DNA from: an uncultured Lachnospiraceae bacterium
GTDB taxonomy: Bacteria > Bacillota > Clostridia > Lachnospirales > Lachnospiraceae
Reading direction: 5' to 3'
DNA length: 60,697 bases
NCBI GenBank assembly: GCA_947630875.1
Contig: CANRJG010000007.1
Coordinates: forward strand, 1-60,697
Shown here: positions 52,555 to 59,828 of the stretch, piece after piece
Numbering within the stretch: the first letter of the stretch is position 1
How the letters are laid out: every line of letters begins with the position of its first letter
Program-made: the position numbers and the translations under genes
Notes under the pieces: generated by a model
Told to the model about the DNA's origin: nothing
Seen by the model: the letters and a program-made list of their open reading frames with translations, nothing else
Databases searched by the model: none

Positions 52555-54393
52555 TCATTTGGTCGGTGTGTTGACTATGCCAATAAACAGCGGCAAACCG
52601 CTATCATTGGTAATGCAGAACAAAAACGGCCGATCCAGCGTAAAATCATATTCCTTTGACGGCATGGATTCAATCTGCACATAAGATACCGTAAATGCAG
52701 CAGCCGTACAGCCTTCTTCATCAATGGTCACCCTTGCCGCATGATCCGCTTTGGACACCACGATAGGGTCCTTCACATCATTTGTCAGCGGCGAAAAGTC
52801 GGATTTGGTTTCGTCAAAAATATCGGTAACGCCAAGTGTCTGCAGCGCTTCCGTTAAATCAAACTGAGAGGCCACATCAAATTTCGGGATTGCCTTATTG
52901 ACGAACGCACGTACGTGCTTTGTCCAGGTATTGCTTTTTTGCGGCTGGGAAATAAATGCAAGGGCTTCGTCATCAGAAAGCAGCGCTTCCGGACTCACTC
53001 CCTCTTCCGGCAAAATCAGCCACATTTCTCCGTCCATGGAAAAATCCTGGGCAACCGCAGTGAAGTGATCTCCCCAATAATACTGCGTATCACTCCGCTG
53101 GTGCATAAAGTCTGTCCGGATATCTCCCCCGGGACTGCGGAAGGTCTGGAGTGAAGTTTTCGATTTATCAAAGTCTTCCAGCCATTTTGCTTTGAAATAT
53201 ATGGTATTGGCCAGTGCCAGCACTGTGCTCGGGTCCATTTTTTCAATATTTGCAACCTGCTCTTTCAGCAGTCCGCCGGTCTGCTGGTTCAGCCACGCCT
53301 GCAGCGCTTCGTCAAATGCGTCTGATCCCATTTCTCCACGATAAGAGGAAGCATAATATGCATGTGCCAGCGTATCCATGGTGCTTTTTTTGAAGCTGAT
53401 TTTGTCGTTGAGCCAGAGGGAATTGGCAAGAATACAGGTCTGCGCTCCGTCGTCCCTGTAAGAGACGTTCCATACGTCACTGGCCTGTCTGCGCAGGTCG
53501 TCTATCGTAATGCTGCCCAGCAGCTGCAGAATCTGTCCACGGGTTTCTCCGTCTGTCATCTGTGCCAGCATGGACAGAGCCATATAAACATTGAGCGGAG
53601 AATAGACTTTATTTTTCCCCTCTGTATCTGTCAGAAAAGCAGTACTGCTTTTCTTGAAAAAGTTCTGCAGGGAAGAGGTATCCCCAAGATCACGCTTCTG
53701 CGCATCCAAACTTTCGTGCCATGCATCATAAGCCTCGCTGCTTCCCGATGAAAAAGGGTACTGTGCCATCCGGGGATAAAATGCTTCGGAAATGGAAAAA
53801 GGCGTCAGTGTGTCGGGCACTTTGGCATGAATATCAAATACCATTTCTTCGATGGCCTCTCCTTCGGGATTTCCGACAGGACACAGGCGAAAATACAGCT
53901 GATATGAACCTTCTTTTTGCGCAGTGATGGTATAAACCTGCTCGGGCGTTTCACCTTCGTTACTATCCTCCGGCAGTTCTTTCACTTCTTTGGTGAGGGC
54001 CAGTCCGGTGTCCGGCGTCAGAGTATAGTTCCATACATACGCACCCACATCAAAAATTTTATCGATGGTGTATGCGTCGCCGTCTACGTTCAATCCCACC
54101 GGGATCCGGAAAATATCCAGTCTGGCTGCAACTGTTAAAATCTGCAGGGCGTCCTCTGCAGAAACAGCATTGTCTTTATTTACATCGGCAGCGACAACCT
54201 GATCCGCTTCCAGCGTATTTATCTGTGCGGCACTCTGCAGCGCCAGCAGGGCATCCGCCGCATTGACGGAGCCATCGGTATTAATGTCTCCCAGGCGGTA
54301 CTGGGAAGCTTCCACACCGATCGCTGAAAACAGCAGTATACCGACAACACAGCCGATAAACAACAGCTTCCTGAAAACCGATTCTTTCTTCAT
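52555..54393 (-). CDS. secreted serpin with N-terminal dockerin domain
   Basis: A signal peptide (about 1-30, ending VEAS) is followed by a type I dockerin (about 33-95) with two F-hand Ca-binding repeats, 'DINTDGSVNAADALLALQ' and 'DVNKDNAVSAEDALQIL'. A beta-rich spacer (about 100-205) precedes a full serpin domain (about 250-612). The serpin hinge 'VTIDEEGCTAAAFTV' matches the inhibitory pattern with small residues, followed by the reactive loop and 'RPFLFCITND...LFIGIV'. Serpins trap serine or cysteine proteases; dockerins bind cohesins. Dockerin-serpins are known from cellulosomal clostridia. No cohesin gene is in the window. AGGAG precedes ATG 54393. Confidence 0.92.
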   Translation of the reverse strand: MKKESVFRKLLFIGCVVGILLFSAIGVEASQYRLGDINTDGSVNAADALLALQSAAQINTLEADQVVAADVNKDNAVSAEDALQILTVAARLDIFRIPVGLNVDGDAYTIDKIFDVGAYVWNYTLTPDTGLALTKEVKELPEDSNEGETPEQVYTITAQKEGSYQLYFRLCPVGNPEGEAIEEMVFDIHAKVPDTLTPFSISEAFYPRMAQYPFSSGSSEAYDAWHESLDAQKRDLGDTSSLQNFFKKSSTAFLTDTEGKNKVYSPLNVYMALSMLAQMTDGETRGQILQLLGSITIDDLRRQASDVWNVSYRDDGAQTCILANSLWLNDKISFKKSTMDTLAHAYYASSYRGEMGSDAFDEALQAWLNQQTGGLLKEQVANIEKMDPSTVLALANTIYFKAKWLEDFDKSKTSLQTFRSPGGDIRTDFMHQRSDTQYYWGDHFTAVAQDFSMDGEMWLILPEEGVSPEALLSDDEALAFISQPQKSNTWTKHVRAFVNKAIPKFDVASQFDLTEALQTLGVTDIFDETKSDFSPLTNDVKDPIVVSKADHAARVTIDEEGCTAAAFTVSYVQIESMPSKEYDFTLDRPFLFCITNDSGLPLFIGIVNTPTK

Positions 54394-54501
54394 CTTCTGA
54401 TTTCTCCTTTTTTATTTCCTGTGATTTTTGTTCCTATACTTTAAAGATCGTTATTTTCAGTTCACAGGTTACAGATTTATCAGAAAATTTTCATGATTCG
54501 G

Positions 54502-54577
54502 GCGTCAAAAGTGATTACGGATTGTTACGCTGCTTCGCAGCTCCCACAATCCTACCATGTGTTCGAGCTTTTGACGC
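54502..54577. repeat. nested palindromic element after larE
   Basis: Outer arms GCGTCAAAAG/CTTTTGACGC enclose GGATTGT/ACAATCC, which encloses GCTGC-TTC-GCAGC. The whole can fold into one long interrupted hairpin. It begins just after the larE stop on the minus strand, so it may end the lar transcript or be a small palindromic repeat. It lacks a U-run. Confidence 0.6.
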
Positions 54578-54582
54578 TGTAA

Positions 54583-55392
54583 TCATTTCAGCATTTTGTT
54601 CATACTGCCCGTCTGATATCCGCCCAGATCCAGTGTCACATACAAAAATCCCAGCTTTATCAGAGCATCATGAATCCTTTGGCGCATCTCCGGCTGCAGC
54701 AGTTGTTCCATGGCATCTTCCGTAATCTCAATGCGGGCAATATCGCCGTGGACACGCACCCGTACCTGAGAAAAGCCAAGATCCAGCAGCAGCTGTTCTG
54801 CCTGTGCCACTCTTGCAAGTTTTATCTCATCGATTTTCTCCCCATAGGCAAAACGGGATGCCAGGCAGGCACAGGACGGCTTGCTCCATGTAGGCAGGCC
54901 CATTTCATGGGACAGCTGTCGGATTTCTGCTTTTGTAAGGCGGGCTTCCCGAAGCGGACTTTGAATGCCCAGTTCCTTCACCGCCCTCATCCCCGGACGA
55001 TAATCTCCTTCATCGTCCAGATTGGAACCTTCCAGGATATATGGTATCCCGTTTTCCTGTGCGATTCTGCCGAAAGTCTGAAACAGCGTCCGTTTGCAGA
55101 GATAACAGCGATCTTTCGGATTTTCGCAAAAGCCTTCCACCGACAATGCGTCAAAGTCCACGAAAATCTGACGAATTCCCTCTTTTTTGCAAAAACTGTC
55201 CGCTTCTTTTGTTTCCCGAACCGGATAAATATCAGCGCGGGCGGTGACTGCCACAGCCTTTTCGCCTAAAACATCGTGGGACACCTTCAGCAGAAAGGTG
55301 GAATCCACACCGGAAGAAAAGGCCACCAGAACGCTGTCCAGCTGTTTTATGCGGATCTCCAGTTCTCTTTTTTTCGCATGGTAATCGTTCAT
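54583..55392 (-). CDS. larE: ATP-dependent sacrificial sulfur transferase LarE
   Basis: This 269-residue PP-loop enzyme adds sulfur to the pyridinium biscarboxylate precursor of the nickel-pincer cofactor of lactate racemase. The PP-loop reads 'VAFSSGVDSTFLLKVSHD' and the active region holds 'PKDRCYLCKRTLF' and 'PSCACLASRF'. The Cys residues in these regions leave open whether it is a sacrificial or a cluster-type LarE. Its ATG overlaps the upstream PBECR4-like stop by four bases. Confidence 0.92.
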   Translation of the reverse strand: MNDYHAKKRELEIRIKQLDSVLVAFSSGVDSTFLLKVSHDVLGEKAVAVTARADIYPVRETKEADSFCKKEGIRQIFVDFDALSVEGFCENPKDRCYLCKRTLFQTFGRIAQENGIPYILEGSNLDDEGDYRPGMRAVKELGIQSPLREARLTKAEIRQLSHEMGLPTWSKPSCACLASRFAYGEKIDEIKLARVAQAEQLLLDLGFSQVRVRVHGDIARIEITEDAMEQLLQPEMRQRIHDALIKLGFLYVTLDLGGYQTGSMNKMLK

Positions 55393-56048
55393 TGATATTC
55401 CTCTGTATTTTCTCTATTGATTGTTAATATTGCAGGTGCCAACATTTCTTTGATCTTTTTCGGAAGATTTTCTATATTTGCCGATTTATCCATACACAAA
55501 AGCTCTGTATATTTTGGTTTATCATTAGGTCTTGCAAAAATATGCGTAACTGTATACGCATTTTTACTTTTGGAAAAACAGTCTTCATCTCGCAGGGACT
55601 GTACAACATAACAATCACCTTTTTCATATCCTTTGTCATCAAGTTCTTTATTCATACAAAGTGTAAAATTTAGATCCGTTGTTCCAAATTTATAATTCTT
55701 TGTTTTTGTCACAATCTCTTCTACCATAAAACTCTCAGATGTTGCCATTCGAGCGATTTCTTCGATATGACGTACTTTTCGAACACACAAATCATACGGA
55801 TGTACTGCATTAAAATCAAATTGCGAAATACTTAACTTTTTCTGTAAAGCATATTTAAAGAATCTCTCAGCCGATAAAAATGTATGTACGCCTGTTAAAT
55901 GTCGAAAATTATCTCTTTTAAAAATAACCTCAATATATCTGCCGTCAAATACGTATAAGAAACGTTTTCCAACTAGTTTTTTCTTGTATTCATTTGCAGC
56001 TGATTCAATTTTGGCTTTGAGAACAAGTCTGTCTCGTTTTCTACTCAT
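55389..56048 (-). CDS. PBECR4-like domain protein inserted in the lar cluster
   Basis: This 219-residue cytoplasmic protein shows 'YIEVIFKRDNFRHLTGVHTFLSAERFFKYAL', which resembles the PBECR4 (phage barnase-EndoU-colicin-RelE-like) domain. The rest is mixed alpha/beta. The gene is clearly more AT-rich than larC and larE around it and is followed by larE with a four-base overlap, so it controls or shares larE translation. Its upstream region is a structured non-coding stretch with a promoter. It is probably a transferred gene; nuclease activity is not shown. Confidence 0.65.
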   Translation of the reverse strand: MSRKRDRLVLKAKIESAANEYKKKLVGKRFLYVFDGRYIEVIFKRDNFRHLTGVHTFLSAERFFKYALQKKLSISQFDFNAVHPYDLCVRKVRHIEEIARMATSESFMVEEIVTKTKNYKFGTTDLNFTLCMNKELDDKGYEKGDCYVVQSLRDEDCFSKSKNAYTVTHIFARPNDKPKYTELLCMDKSANIENLPKKIKEMLAPAILTINRENTEEYQ

Positions 56049-56077
56049 TTTTCCTATATCCTAAGTAAAATAATAAT

Positions 56078-56106
56078 GCGCCGGACAACATACCGTCATC
56101 CAGCGC
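56078..56106 (-). terminator. terminator-like hairpin ahead of the PBECR4-like gene
   Basis: An 8-bp stem GCGCTGGA/TCCGGCGC (one G-T pair) with a 13-base loop. On the minus strand it is followed by ATTATTATTTTACTT and, 30 bases on, the ORF start. This position fits transcription attenuation. Confidence 0.6.
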
Positions 56107-56143
56107 TTTCATTCAAATTGGCGGTTTTCTGCTGGCTGTCAGC

Positions 56144-56283
56144 CGCGACGTCCTTCCGAACATCTATAGCCGCCGGAAATTCAGATCCCCGGCGCGGATC
56201 CACCGTATCTCCCTGGTGTGGGCGCGATATTCTTCCGAATATCTAAACAGCCTTGGTAATTACCCTGCCCAAGCGCAGTACAG
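56144..56283 (-). ncRNA. tandem structured RNA units (two copies, 78-nt period)
   Basis: Each unit of about 57 nt on the minus strand has a closing stem (TGCGC/GCGC(A) in the first, CCGCG/CGCGG in the second), a stem-loop (CTTGG/CCAAG against CGCCGG/CCGGCG) with conserved AATT in the loop, linker GGCT..TA.AGAT, and a hairpin with a GGAA tetraloop (GATATTC/GAATATC against GATGTTC/GGACGTC). The paired bases change together between the copies. That argues for selection on RNA structure. The family was not recognised. Confidence 0.65.
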
Positions 56284-56323
56284 CTTTTACGTGCCGCCAC
56301 ACGAAGCATTCATGCTTAATTAT

Positions 56324-56351
56324 ATTATACGCAAAATCGCTCAAAAATCAA
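56324..56351 (-). promoter_or_regulatory. promoter of the tandem structured RNA
   Basis: On the minus strand TTGATT (56346-56351), a 16-base spacer and TATAAT (56324-56329). Transcription would begin near 56317, at the AAGC-GCTT hairpin that opens the leader. Confidence 0.72.
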
Positions 56352-56388
56352 CCTGTATTGAGAATTTTGTTTGCAAATTATTTTAGAA

Positions 56389-57621
56389 TTATTCTAAGCT
56401 TTTATCTATTTTTTTCTTCGCATCTTCCAGAGAAATCCCCTTTTCTCTCGCGATTCGCGCCAGATCCTCATATTCGTATTTCCTGCGGCAGACGCCGTAT
56501 CCGGAAGAAACTTTCCGGTGTACTTCGCCATAGGGCGTGTCTATGCTCTCATTTCTGCGTTCCAGCACGTAACGGCGTGTCAATGCCTCCCGGACCCCGA
56601 TGGTCGACGTATATCGAAACAGCAACGCGATCATCGCATCCCTGTCGGCCTCCCGATACATCACCCGGATCAGCGTCCCCGGACGGGATTTTTTCATGCC
56701 AATGGGAACCGTATACACTTCCAGCGCTCCGCCTTCAAACAGCCGTTCCATGGCGAATCCGATTTCTTCCGCCGTCATATCGTCCACATTGCAGGACAAT
56801 TCCGATACCATATCGGTTCTGTCCCTGCTCTCTCCCAGGAACGCACGGACGCAGTTGGCTGCCGCAAAATCCTTTTGCCCCATGCCATAGCCGATGGCTT
56901 CCGTTTTCATTACAGGCATCGGGCCAAAACACGATGCGAAATGCTTTAAAAGCGCCGCGCCGGTAGGCGTACACAGTTCTCCCTGTATTTCGCCGCCATA
57001 CATGGGAACATCCTTTAAAATGTACGCAGTTGCCGGCGCAGGCACAGGCAGTATTCCGTGCGCGCATTTTACCTGCCCGCTTCCCACATGAACCGGAGAA
57101 ACCACGATTTCCTCCGGGTGCAGTTCATTGATCAGCAGACAAACCGCCGTGATATCGGCGATGGCATCCATGGTTCCCACTTCATGAAAATGAATTTCCG
57201 TAACAGGAACGCCGTGAACATGGCTTTCCACCCCGGCAATCAGCCCGTAAACCGCCAGCACATCATCCTGCACCTTTTTCGGCAAAGAAAGATGCCCACG
57301 TACAATGTGTTCAATATCTGCCATGCTGCTGTGGTGATGCGCATGATCATGATGATGAGAATGTTCTGCATGATCATGGCTGTGCGTATGTTCATGGATA
57401 TGTGTGCCTTCGCCTTCCTCTTCGCCATGTACCAGGACATGCATATGTGTGCCGGTAATACCGCATTTCACGGTTTTTTCCTTTACAAACTGTACCCCGG
57501 GAATACCAAGGCTATTCAAACGCTCCACAAATCCGTCCGGGTCCGGCAGCAGCTCTAAAAGTGCCGCAGCCAGCATATCTCCCGCGGCTCCCATGCCGCA
57601 GTCCAAATATAAAACCTTCAT
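56389..57621 (-). CDS. larC: nickel-inserting cyclometallase LarC
   Basis: This 410-residue enzyme inserts nickel into the pincer cofactor in a CTP-dependent step. The family start 'KVLYLDCGMGAAGDMLAAALLELL' and a His-rich metal-binding run ('HIHEHTHSHDHAEHSHHHD', about 85-105) are present, as are 'FHEVGTMDAIADI' and the C-terminal LarC2 part ('CNVDDMTAEEIGFAMERLFEGGALEVYTVPIGMKKSRPG'). LarC1 and LarC2 are one unbroken frame here, unlike Lactobacillus plantarum, where a frameshift joins them. It overlaps the end of larB by four bases. Confidence 0.95.
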   Translation of the reverse strand: MKVLYLDCGMGAAGDMLAAALLELLPDPDGFVERLNSLGIPGVQFVKEKTVKCGITGTHMHVLVHGEEEGEGTHIHEHTHSHDHAEHSHHHDHAHHHSSMADIEHIVRGHLSLPKKVQDDVLAVYGLIAGVESHVHGVPVTEIHFHEVGTMDAIADITAVCLLINELHPEEIVVSPVHVGSGQVKCAHGILPVPAPATAYILKDVPMYGGEIQGELCTPTGAALLKHFASCFGPMPVMKTEAIGYGMGQKDFAAANCVRAFLGESRDRTDMVSELSCNVDDMTAEEIGFAMERLFEGGALEVYTVPIGMKKSRPGTLIRVMYREADRDAMIALLFRYTSTIGVREALTRRYVLERRNESIDTPYGEVHRKVSSGYGVCRRKYEYEDLARIAREKGISLEDAKKKIDKSLE

Positions 57622-58373
57622 TTTTTTCTCTCCATGTGATTGATCCTGCTTGCAAGATACCCTGCGCCGAAGCCATTGTCAATATTGACCACCGAAACAC
57701 CGCTGGCGCAGGAATTCAGCATCGACAAAAGGGCCGACAGTCCCTGAAATGACGCGCCGTATCCCACACTGGTAGGCACGGCAATCACCGGACAGTCTGT
57801 CAAACCTCCCAGAACACTGGCAAGGGCGCCTTCCATCCCGGCTACCGCTATGACGACGCTGGCATCCATAAGGACATCCAACCGGGAAAGAATACGGTGC
57901 AATCCGGCGACGCCTACATCATACAGACGTACCACCTCGTTCTTTAAAAACCGGGCAGTCAGCGCGGCTTCTTCGGCAACCGGTATATCACTTGTACCGC
58001 CGGTGGCCACAACAATTTTTCCCATGCCGTCGGCCTCCTGCATATCGCCGATCCAGCCGATACGTGCCGTCGGATCATATTCCATTGTCTGCGTTTTTTG
58101 CACCTCTGCTGCCGCTTCCTGAGAAAGCCGGGTAATCAGAATCTGTTCCTGCCCGTTGCTTCGCAAAGTTTCTATGATTCCGCAAATCTGCCGGGGCGTT
58201 TTTCCTGCGCCGTAAATGACTTCGGAAACCCCCTGCCGCATTTTCCGGTGCAGGTCCACTTTGGCATAGCCAATGTCTTCAAAAGGTTTTGCTTTGAGTT
58301 TTAAAAGCGCTTCATCCACTGACAGTGTGCCGTTTTGCACAGCTTCCAGTACCTGTTTTGTTTCGTTATGCAT
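57618..58373 (-). CDS. larB: pyridinium-3,5-biscarboxylate synthase LarB
   Basis: The protein carboxylates and hydrolyses nicotinic acid adenine dinucleotide, the first step of the nickel-pincer cofactor. 'GAGKTPRQICGIIETL' and the PurE-like C-half ('VATGGTSDIPVAEEAALTARFL', 'VAGMEGALASVLGGLTDCPVIAVPTSVGYGASF') are typical. The ATG at 58373 has GGAGG upstream, giving 251 residues. It lies after two small membrane protein genes. Confidence 0.94.
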   Translation of the reverse strand: MHNETKQVLEAVQNGTLSVDEALLKLKAKPFEDIGYAKVDLHRKMRQGVSEVIYGAGKTPRQICGIIETLRSNGQEQILITRLSQEAAAEVQKTQTMEYDPTARIGWIGDMQEADGMGKIVVATGGTSDIPVAEEAALTARFLKNEVVRLYDVGVAGLHRILSRLDVLMDASVVIAVAGMEGALASVLGGLTDCPVIAVPTSVGYGASFQGLSALLSMLNSCASGVSVVNIDNGFGAGYLASRINHMERKK

Positions 58374-58438
58374 GGATTCCTCCGATGTATACAGGGAAAG
58401 CGGCCCGCCGGGCAAGGCAAAGCCGCTTTTGCTCTGCA

Positions 58439-58756
58439 TTATTTTTTCTTTCTGAAAAGCGCTTCTCTCACAACGCCTTTCGGATCTTTGATCAACACAA
58501 TCACCAGCCAGATGATCAGGCCCAGCGCCACTACCGAAAGGCCCAGATAGAAATCATTCAGCAGATCGGCAGGGGCCGGCGTAAAATACGCCGCGCGCAG
58601 CGATACGTATTCAAAGACGGCATCCACCAGCCACATCAAAGATGCGCCCCAGTACATCCAGCAGAGTATGCCGATTTTCATTTCACGTCCGGATGCGCTG
58701 CAGTACCAGAGAATGGTACAGACGACAGCCGCAAAAATGGTGGTCAGTAAGGTCAT
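58439..58756 (-). CDS. small membrane protein upstream of larB
   Basis: The 105-residue protein has about three transmembrane helices (about 2-20, 28-48 and 70-92), an Asp between helices and a Lys/Arg-rich tail (FRKKK). Its start overlaps the stop of the next small membrane protein by four bases. No family was recognised. The lar context suggests a role in lactate or nickel transport or sensing, but this is inference. Confidence 0.65.
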   Translation of the reverse strand: MTLLTTIFAAVVCTILWYCSASGREMKIGILCWMYWGASLMWLVDAVFEYVSLRAAYFTPAPADLLNDFYLGLSVVALGLIIWLVIVLIKDPKGVVREALFRKKK

Positions 58757-59181
58757 TTTACAGACCTCCTGCAGCGTTTCAGCTGCTTTTCACTGATTGT
58801 CCGTTTTTCAATGACGGAAGATACTGCCAGCATACCCAGCCAGACGGCCGTCACCAGCACGGTCATCATCACGCCGGTCGTAGCCATCTCATGCAGCATG
58901 GCAGAGGCCTCGGAAGGATCTGCTGCCGCAGTCAAAAACGGGAACCAGGGTACGACTTCCCCGTGCCATACATGTTCAAAACAAAGCAAAGCGGAACCGC
59001 CCCAAAGCAGGCGATTCAGCCAGCCCAGTTTTTGCGAAAACGGAATTTTTTCCACCATTTCCTGTGCAGTCTGTTCCGTACTGTCAAATACAGCTTCTGC
59101 ACGCGATTCCTTTGTTTTGATTACCTTTGCAGCAATGGTTGTGGCGACTGCTTCAGCGGCCGGTACTAAAAAACATGCCAT
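58753..59181 (-). CDS. small membrane protein, first gene of the lar transcription unit
   Basis: The 142-residue protein has an N-terminal hydrophobic segment ('CFLVPAAEAVATTIAAKV'), a membrane stretch near 53-70 and a longer one at 95-120, and a basic C-terminus. AGGAGG precedes ATG 59181. It is overlapped by the next small membrane gene, and both may form one complex. The family was not recognised. Confidence 0.65.
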   Translation of the reverse strand: MACFLVPAAEAVATTIAAKVIKTKESRAEAVFDSTEQTAQEMVEKIPFSQKLGWLNRLLWGGSALLCFEHVWHGEVVPWFPFLTAAADPSEASAMLHEMATTGVMMTVLVTAVWLGMLAVSSVIEKRTISEKQLKRCRRSVK

Positions 59182-59212
59182 AATTACTTCCTCCTAAAAA
59201 ATATGATTTTTT

Positions 59213-59240
59213 TCGTGTACCTAAAACAAAAAAGGTACAC
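59213..59240 (-). promoter_or_regulatory. hairpin in the leader of the lar unit
   Basis: An 8-bp stem CGTGTACC/GGTACACG with a 12-base loop. On the minus strand upstream lie another hairpin (GCATATC/GGTATGC) and a short GGTGC-AGAA-GCAC stem followed by T-rich sequence, which probably ends the DUF3842 transcript. The leader does not match a riboswitch I know. No good promoter was found. Confidence 0.5.
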
Positions 59241-59358
59241 GCTCTCCTCTTCAGAAGAAAACGCATACCTTCCTGATATGCCATGCAAAAAAAGTCTTAA
59301 AACAAAGTGCTTCTGCACCTTCCGCCAGCTTCCTGCTGTATCAATTACTTATTTTTTA

Positions 59359-59799
59359 TCACAAATTCTTTGACCGGTCAATCCCTGTCCCGGATAATTT
59401 CTCAATTTCCGCGATTGCATTTTCGATCAGCGCACCGGTATTATAACTGGATATCCCAACGATCACGTTATTGCAGTGATGAAAGGGAATCAAAATACGC
59501 GCGGCGCTGCTCTGGGCAACCGCAACAGCCATTTTGGGTGTAACTTCTCCCAACAAAGCGTCTGCAATCACGATCCCCACCGGTCCCACAATCACATCGG
59601 CCATCCGGCTGGCGACAATCACTGCATTTTCTCCGGTGGCAGCCTCATCTGCCCCTGCTTTCAGCATGGAAGCTGTAGCGGTGGTATTGGTGCCGACCGC
59701 CATCACAAAGGCATCCGGAAACTTTCGTTTGATTTCCGTAACCAGCTGTCTTCCGATTCCGCCGCCCTGGGCGTCAATGACAAGTATCTTCATAATCAC
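59359..59799 (-). CDS. DUF3842 family protein
   Basis: The 146-residue protein starts 'KILVIDAQGGGIGRQLVTEIKRKFPDAFVMAVGTN', a nucleotide-binding-like loop typical of DUF3842. The rest is Ala/Ile-rich alpha/beta. Function is unknown. Translation likely begins at GTG 59799, six bases after GGAGG; the ATG two codons on is too far from that site. Confidence 0.88.
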   Translation of the reverse strand: MIMKILVIDAQGGGIGRQLVTEIKRKFPDAFVMAVGTNTTATASMLKAGADEAATGENAVIVASRMADVIVGPVGIVIADALLGEVTPKMAVAVAQSSAARILIPFHHCNNVIVGISSYNTGALIENAIAEIEKLSGTGIDRSKNL

Positions 59800-59828
59800 T
59801 TTGCACCTCCAAACTTCCCAGTATTGTT

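Larger units (their letters stand above)
56049..56388 (-). promoter_or_regulatory. non-coding leader between larC and the PBECR4-like gene
   Basis: This 340-base gap holds no gene. On the minus strand it contains a promoter, two tandem structured RNA units and a hairpin followed by an AT-rich U tract just before the next gene. Read in order, it looks like an attenuator-type leader of the PBECR4-larE pair or a stand-alone RNA. Confidence 0.6.

Noticed and set aside
56144-56283. Tandem RNA read as an FMN, glycine, cyclic-di-GMP or nickel-cobalt riboswitch
   Set aside because: Only short chance similarities (for example GGGCAGGGT) were seen; the conserved cores of these classes are missing.
57240-57440. 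Frameshift between LarC1 and LarC2
   Set aside because: The minus-strand frame runs unbroken through both parts, so no programmed frameshift is needed.
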